A stretch of DNA of 64,000 nt, from positions 186,001-250,000 of the forward strand of contig NZ_JRQQ01000002.1 in the NCBI RefSeq assembly GCF_001625325.1, in the 5' to 3' direction. Origin of the DNA: Croceicoccus estronivorus. GTDB taxonomy: Bacteria > Pseudomonadota > Alphaproteobacteria > Sphingomonadales > Sphingomonadaceae. Positions 59,219 through 64,000 of this stretch are shown here, piece by piece. The notes under the pieces were generated by a model. It did not search any database. It saw only the letters and a program-made list of their open reading frames with translations, and had not been told where the DNA came from. Position numbers and translations under genes: made by a program. Position 1 is the first letter of the stretch. Each line of letters opens with the position of its first letter.

Positions 59219-59228
59219 CCACAGTCTC

Positions 59229-60500
59229 ATGAGCACATCGACAATTGACAAGGTTCGCACGCTGGTTTCTTCCGGCCAGATGACCAAAGCCGCCCTTGCG
59301 CGCGCCGCCGGGCTTCATGCCAATACTCTTCGCGATTGCATAGATCCTGGCTGGAATCCAACTGCCGAGACTCTGAGCAAGCTCGACCGCTTCCTCTCTG
59401 CCAACGACGATCGTCCCATGCTGGTTCCGATTGAGGAGATCATCGACGAAGCTCGCAACGGACGAATGTTTATCCTTGTCGACGATGAAGACCGGGAAAA
59501 TGAAGGCGATCTTATCATCCCCGCCCAGATGGCGACTCCTGCCGCTATCAATTTCATGGCGACTCACGGCCGGGGCCTGATCTGCCTGTCGATGACTGGC
59601 CAGCGGTGTGAACAACTGGGCCTCAATGCCATGAGCCCGAGCAACGGAACCCGGCACGAGACCGCCTTTACGGTTTCGATCGAAGCCCGTGAAGGCGTCA
59701 CCACCGGAATTTCCGCCGGAGACCGCGCCCGTACGGTTTCAGTGGCGATTGATGGCACCAAGAGCCGGGAAGACATCGTCACCCCCGGCCACGTATTCCC
59801 GCTGCGCGCACGCGATGGCGGCGTTCTCGTCCGTGCCGGCCACACCGAAGCTGCAGTGGATATATCGCGTCTTGCCGGTCTTAACCCTTCGGGCGTGATC
59901 TGCGAAATCATGAATGACGACGGCAGCATGGCAAGGCTGGATGATTTGATCAGCTTTGCCCGGCTCCATGATCTCAAGATCGGGACAATTCGCGACCTGA
60001 TCGAATATCGGCGCCGTAATGATCACTTGGTCGAATGCGTTACCGAAGCTCCGTTTGTTTCGGATTACGGCGGCGAATGGACTGCCAAGACCTATCGCGA
60101 CAAAGTCGAAGGGGCTGTGCACGTAGTTCTGCAAAAGGGCCATGTCATCCCCGGCGAGCCGACTCTGGTGCGAGTGCATGCAATTTCAATCTACTCGGAT
60201 GTGCTTGGGCAACCCGGCCCATCCAAGCGCACCCTGCAAAGAGCCATGGTGGAAATAGGCCGCCAGGGCGCAGGCATCATTGTGCTGCTCATGCCCAACG
60301 ATCCGGATCAGCTGAACCGTGAGGTTGGCGACGCCAAAGGCCCTGCGATGGACCTACGTAGTTACGGCATCGGCGCCCAGATTCTGGCCGATCTCGGCGT
60401 GCATGACATGATCCTGTTGAGCAATACGCCACGCAACGTGGTGGCCATCGATGGTTATGGCATCAACATCGTCGACCAGCACAATATTCCGGAAGGCTGA
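59229..60500 (+). CDS. ribB: HTH-domain 3,4-dihydroxy-2-butanone-4-phosphate synthase with degenerate RibA domain (RibBX-type)
   Basis: This 423-residue protein has three parts. Residues about 1-60 form an HTH ([20 protein letters not shown]). Residues about 65-275 are RibB with the acidic loop [12 protein letters not shown] and RHETAFTVS, which makes the four-carbon riboflavin precursor. The C-terminal 140 residues resemble GTP cyclohydrolase II, but the zinc-binding C-x10-C-x-C is missing ([18 protein letters not shown]), so RibA activity is unlikely. It is followed by ribH 4 bp later. A separate ribA must exist elsewhere. Confidence 0.9.
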   Translation: MSTSTIDKVRTLVSSGQMTKAALARAAGLHANTLRDCIDPGWNPTAETLSKLDRFLSANDDRPMLVPIEEIIDEARNGRMFILVDDEDRENEGDLIIPAQMATPAAINFMATHGRGLICLSMTGQRCEQLGLNAMSPSNGTRHETAFTVSIEAREGVTTGISAGDRARTVSVAIDGTKSREDIVTPGHVFPLRARDGGVLVRAGHTEAAVDISRLAGLNPSGVICEIMNDDGSMARLDDLISFARLHDLKIGTIRDLIEYRRRNDHLVECVTEAPFVSDYGGEWTAKTYRDKVEGAVHVVLQKGHVIPGEPTLVRVHAISIYSDVLGQPGPSKRTLQRAMVEIGRQGAGIIVLLMPNDPDQLNREVGDAKGPAMDLRSYGIGAQILADLGVHDMILLSNTPRNVVAIDGYGINIVDQHNIPEG

Positions 60501-60504
60501 ATCC

Positions 60505-60924
60505 ATGGCCCGTTTTCTCATTGTCGAAGCCCGTTTTTACGACCACCTGAATGACATGCTCGTGTCCGGGGCGAGAGCAGCTTTGGAAACCGCAGGTCAC
60601 GATGTCGATGTCGTTACCGTACCCGGCGCTCTGGAAATCCCCGGTGCGATTTCTCTCGCCGAACAGTCGGACCGCTACGACGGTTTCGTCGCCATCGGTG
60701 TCGTGATCCGTGGTGAAACCTATCACTTTGAAATTGTAGCTGGCGAAAGTGCGCGCGGCATCATGGCGCTGACCATGGACGGCATTGCTATCGGCAACGG
60801 CATCCTCACGGTCGAAAACGAACAACAGGCTCTGGTCCGCGCAGACCCCGAACAAAAAGACAAAGGCGGAGAAGCAGCCAAGGCCGCTCTTGCGTTATAT
60901 GAATTGCAGGGACGCTTCGCCTGA
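60505..60924 (+). CDS. ribH: 6,7-dimethyl-8-ribityllumazine synthase
   Basis: This 139-residue enzyme condenses the RibB product with the pyrimidine to give lumazine. It has [38 protein letters not shown] with the catalytic His, and [12 protein letters not shown]. It is short but complete. ATG 60505 is 4 bp after the ribB stop, so the two are an operon. Confidence 0.93.
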   Translation: MARFLIVEARFYDHLNDMLVSGARAALETAGHDVDVVTVPGALEIPGAISLAEQSDRYDGFVAIGVVIRGETYHFEIVAGESARGIMALTMDGIAIGNGILTVENEQQALVRADPEQKDKGGEAAKAALALYELQGRFA

Positions 60925-60975
60925 CGATCCGTCTCCGCCGACAAAAACGCTGCAATCAGCAAATGGAGTATCTGC

Positions 60976-61284
60976 ATGAACGGTCCGGTCGAATGGTTGG
61001 CGGCAATTGGAACCATGATTGCTGCCGGCTTGATCGCCACGGATACAGGCAGAAAAACGACCGGCTGGGGCTTCGTCCTGTTTTGCCTGGTATCCGCCAC
61101 CTGGGTGGTTACCGGGCTAGTGGATCACGCCCTTCCCATCGCGGCAATGAATGCGATGCTATTCCTCATCAACGTATGGGGTGTTTGGCAATACCTCCTC
61201 AGCCCGAAAAATCGCCGCAAGCTCAAACGCTTGGAGGAGCTTGAAGAACAGGCTGAGGAGGATGTCGAAAACGGTCAGGCCTGA
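60976..61284 (+). CDS. Small membrane protein, unknown function
   Basis: This 102-residue protein has about three membrane helices (WLAAIGTMIAAGLIATD, GWGFVLFCLVSATWVVTGL, AMNAMLFLINVWGVWQYLL) and a charged C-terminal tail rich in Lys and Glu. No family recognised with certainty. It follows ribH by 51 bp and is convergent with enolase. Confidence 0.7.
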   Translation: MNGPVEWLAAIGTMIAAGLIATDTGRKTTGWGFVLFCLVSATWVVTGLVDHALPIAAMNAMLFLINVWGVWQYLLSPKNRRKLKRLEELEEQAEEDVENGQA

Positions 61285-61289
61285 CGGGG

Positions 61290-62579
<1,290 letters not shown>

Positions 62580-62639
62580 TTAACGCTCCGTTTCATGCTG
62601 CAATGCATTATGTTATGAAGATGCGGCCTCCTAGCTATG

Positions 62640-62664
62640 GGAACCATGGCAGGCAAGTCGCGTT
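62640..62664 (+). promoter_or_regulatory. EcfG-type (general stress sigma) promoter
   Basis: GGAAC at 62640-62644 and CGTT at 62661-62664 are separated by exactly 16 bp, the alphaproteobacterial EcfG consensus. Transcription would start near 62670, about 70 bp before the DUF883-like gene. Confidence 0.7.
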
Positions 62665-62739
62665 GAAAAGAGGGGCGGGAAATGGCACTTTCCGTCTGAT
62701 ATTCGTCAGTCCACGAGATCAATAGAGAGGACTATCGTC

Positions 62740-63342
62740 ATGGCCGAGAGCACCACCCGCAAAAGCACCCGTTCCACAAAGGCGAAGAGCACCGCAGCCC
62801 CTCCCGTCGACAACCGCACGGAAGCAAAGTCAAAGTTTTCTGCGGCTTTGGAGGAAGCGAAAGCTGGCGTCGCCGCCTTGGGGCGCGAGGCGCAGGTTCA
62901 GGCCGATAGCCTCAAGGGAAAAGCAATGGGCAAACAGGCCGAGTGGCAATCCGAAGCCAAGACCTACAGCGAACAAGCTAAAGCCAAAGCAGGAGAATTC
63001 GCGTCCGACGCAAAGGTCTATGGTGATCAGGCAAAGGCCAAGGCAAGTAAACTTGCAGCCGACGGTAAAGCCAAGACCAGCGAAGCTTTGAGCTTGCTTG
63101 GCAAGACTGTAGCGGACAATGCCAGCACAATCGATGAAAAGCTGGGTGAAAAATATGGAGATTACGCCCGCTCCGCGGCACGATCCATCCAGGAAACAGC
63201 AGCCAAGCTCGAAGCGAAGAGCGTCGAGGACATGGGTGAAGATGCCAAGGAGTTCGTCCGCAAGAGCCCCGGCCTTGCTGTCGGCATTGCCGCTGTCGCC
63301 GGCTTCATGGTTGCACGGTTGTTCAAAGGCTCGAAGAATTGA
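62740..63342 (+). CDS. DUF883/LEA-like stress protein (YqjD-type)
   Basis: This 200-residue protein is rich in Ala, Lys, Glu and Gln with repeated A-K-x-K heptad-like blocks (AEFAS, YGDQAKAKAS) typical of LEA-like helices. It ends with RKSPGLAVGIAAVAGFMVAR, the DUF883/YqjD membrane anchor. YqjD-like proteins tether ribosomes or protect the envelope in stationary phase. An EcfG promoter upstream fits a stress role. ATG 62740 has GAGAGGA upstream. Confidence 0.75.
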   Translation: MAESTTRKSTRSTKAKSTAAPPVDNRTEAKSKFSAALEEAKAGVAALGREAQVQADSLKGKAMGKQAEWQSEAKTYSEQAKAKAGEFASDAKVYGDQAKAKASKLAADGKAKTSEALSLLGKTVADNASTIDEKLGEKYGDYARSAARSIQETAAKLEAKSVEDMGEDAKEFVRKSPGLAVGIAAVAGFMVARLFKGSKN

Positions 63343-63375
63343 TTTCAATACCGGTCAACGGTTCGATCACTAGCC

Positions 63376-63762
63376 ATGGATGAACGGGACGAAGACGCGG
63401 AAAATCTCCGGCATGAGATACCGGATCAGCAGAATGAATCCCTTTTTGACGATGTCAGCGGTCTGATTGACGATGGGCGCACGCTCATCGAAGCGGAGTT
63501 GGCATATCAAAAAACCCGCTTTGCCTATGCAGGGCGAAGGGGACGGAATGCTGTTGTCTTTGGAATACTTGCAGCAATTTTGGCGGTGTTCGCCCTGTTC
63601 GGGCTCGTTGTCGGGGCGATCTTGGCGCTTACTCCCCACTTTACTGCTTGGGGGGCGACAGGCGTGGTCGCAGGCTTACTACTGATATCGGGAATCTTGT
63701 TTGCCTTGTTAGCAGCCAGAAACGCACGATTGATTGCAAAGGTCTTCAAAGAGGGAGAGTGA
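63376..63762 (+). CDS. Phage holin-like membrane protein (YqjE/Holin-X type)
   Basis: This 128-residue protein has an acidic N-terminus (LFDDVSGLIDDGRTLIEAEL) and two membrane helices (VFGILAAILAVFALFGLVVG and GVVAGLLLISGILFALLA). It is the usual YqjE partner of YqjD-type genes; holin activity is not established. It shares one base with the following gene (ATG at 63762). Confidence 0.8.
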   Translation: MDERDEDAENLRHEIPDQQNESLFDDVSGLIDDGRTLIEAELAYQKTRFAYAGRRGRNAVVFGILAAILAVFALFGLVVGAILALTPHFTAWGATGVVAGLLLISGILFALLAARNARLIAKVFKEGE

Positions 63763-64000
63763 TGGGTAGGCAAGAAAGAATTTTGTCGGAATACAAGGCA
63801 TTGCGGGATGCCGCTCATGCCGCATTTCGAACCAATCTTGACCTTGTCCGTTCGGAGTTTGCCCCAGAGGCTATCGCACAACGCGCAGGCGAAAAGGCCT
63901 CTGCCCTATCCAGCAGTGCCACAGAAACAATCAAACATCATCGCGGAGCCCTTGTAGGAGGCATTGCTGCGGCAACACTCGCCGCCACACTCGTCTTTTG
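63762..64000 (+). CDS. Third gene of the YqjD/E-type operon, 3' truncated by window edge
   Basis: At least 79 residues are in the window: MGRQERILSEYKALRDAAH, then RTNLDLVRSEFAPEAIAQRA and the start of a hydrophobic anchor (GALVGGIAAATLAATLVF). It resembles DUF3618/YqjC-like envelope proteins. The stop is beyond base 64000. Confidence 0.65.
   Translation, partial: MGRQERILSEYKALRDAAHAAFRTNLDLVRSEFAPEAIAQRAGEKASALSSSATETIKHHRGALVGGIAAATLAATLVF

Noticed and set aside
59106-59228. FMN riboswitch upstream of ribB
   Set aside because: The interval is only 123 bp and lacks the conserved multi-stem FMN aptamer sequence words; it holds repeats and a palindrome instead.

Overview
The window looks like chromosomal DNA of a sphingomonad-type alphaproteobacterium (Sphingomonadales; genus not resolved). 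The inference rests on the GC-rich coding style, a RibB with an N-terminal helix-turn-helix domain, the DUF736/DUF2274/DUF2958/DUF2285/ArdC type of integrative element, and a ccoNOQP-GHIS locus with a FixK/FNR box. No rRNA gene, intact tRNA or CRISPR array is visible.

Layout. 1-3.6 kb: the 3' part of a CPA2 K+/H+ antiporter, a stretch of gene remnants (ParD-like fragment, cytochrome b561 tail, frameshifted PepSY-type membrane protein), then an RHH/PIN toxin-antitoxin pair behind a perfect palindrome. 3.6-16.1 kb: an integrative conjugative element in ruins. It has a tRNA 3'-end attachment site, a tyrosine integrase, a small HTH protein, DUF736, DUF2274, TrbI, TrbG, TrbF, a TrbL tail fused by deletion to a lytic transglycosylase start, TraF, a ParB-like protein, DUF2958, ArdC and DUF2285. 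Relaxase, coupling protein, TrbB-E and TrbJ are absent, so it should not transfer by itself. 16.4-27.2 kb: small accessory genes (TauE exporter, AraC and MocR regulators, two LysE exporters, orphan RES toxin, cupins, thioesterase, DsbA-like isomerase, 2OG-Fe dioxygenase, AAA ATPase).

27.3-49.6 kb is a catabolic island: IclR regulator, P450, MFS transporter, four SDR or epimerase-like oxidoreductases, Zn-alcohol dehydrogenase, Baeyer-Villiger monooxygenase, PRISE-type enone reductase, two crotonases, a double-length acyl-CoA dehydrogenase, an amidohydrolase, a CoA ligase, SMP-30 lactonase and two alpha/beta hydrolases. The order of chemistry suggested is hydroxylate, oxidise to ketone, insert oxygen, open the ester or lactone, activate with CoA, beta-oxidise. 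The substrate is not identifiable, but an alicyclic or terpenoid-like ketone would fit. The main new observation is a 16-bp dyad, TTCCR-N6-YGGAA, found six times exactly and once with one mismatch, each time 65-155 bp upstream of a gene start in this island. It is probably the operator of the local IclR regulator.

49.7-64 kb is core genome: OmpW, the complete cbb3 oxidase structural and assembly operon (ccoNOQP, ccoG-H-I-S) with a small cysteine-rich exported protein at its end, a flavin reductase, an HTH-RibB protein whose GTP cyclohydrolase II domain has lost its zinc cysteines, RibH, a small membrane protein, enolase, and a DUF883/YqjE-type envelope-stress operon behind an EcfG-like promoter. 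The last gene runs off the window.
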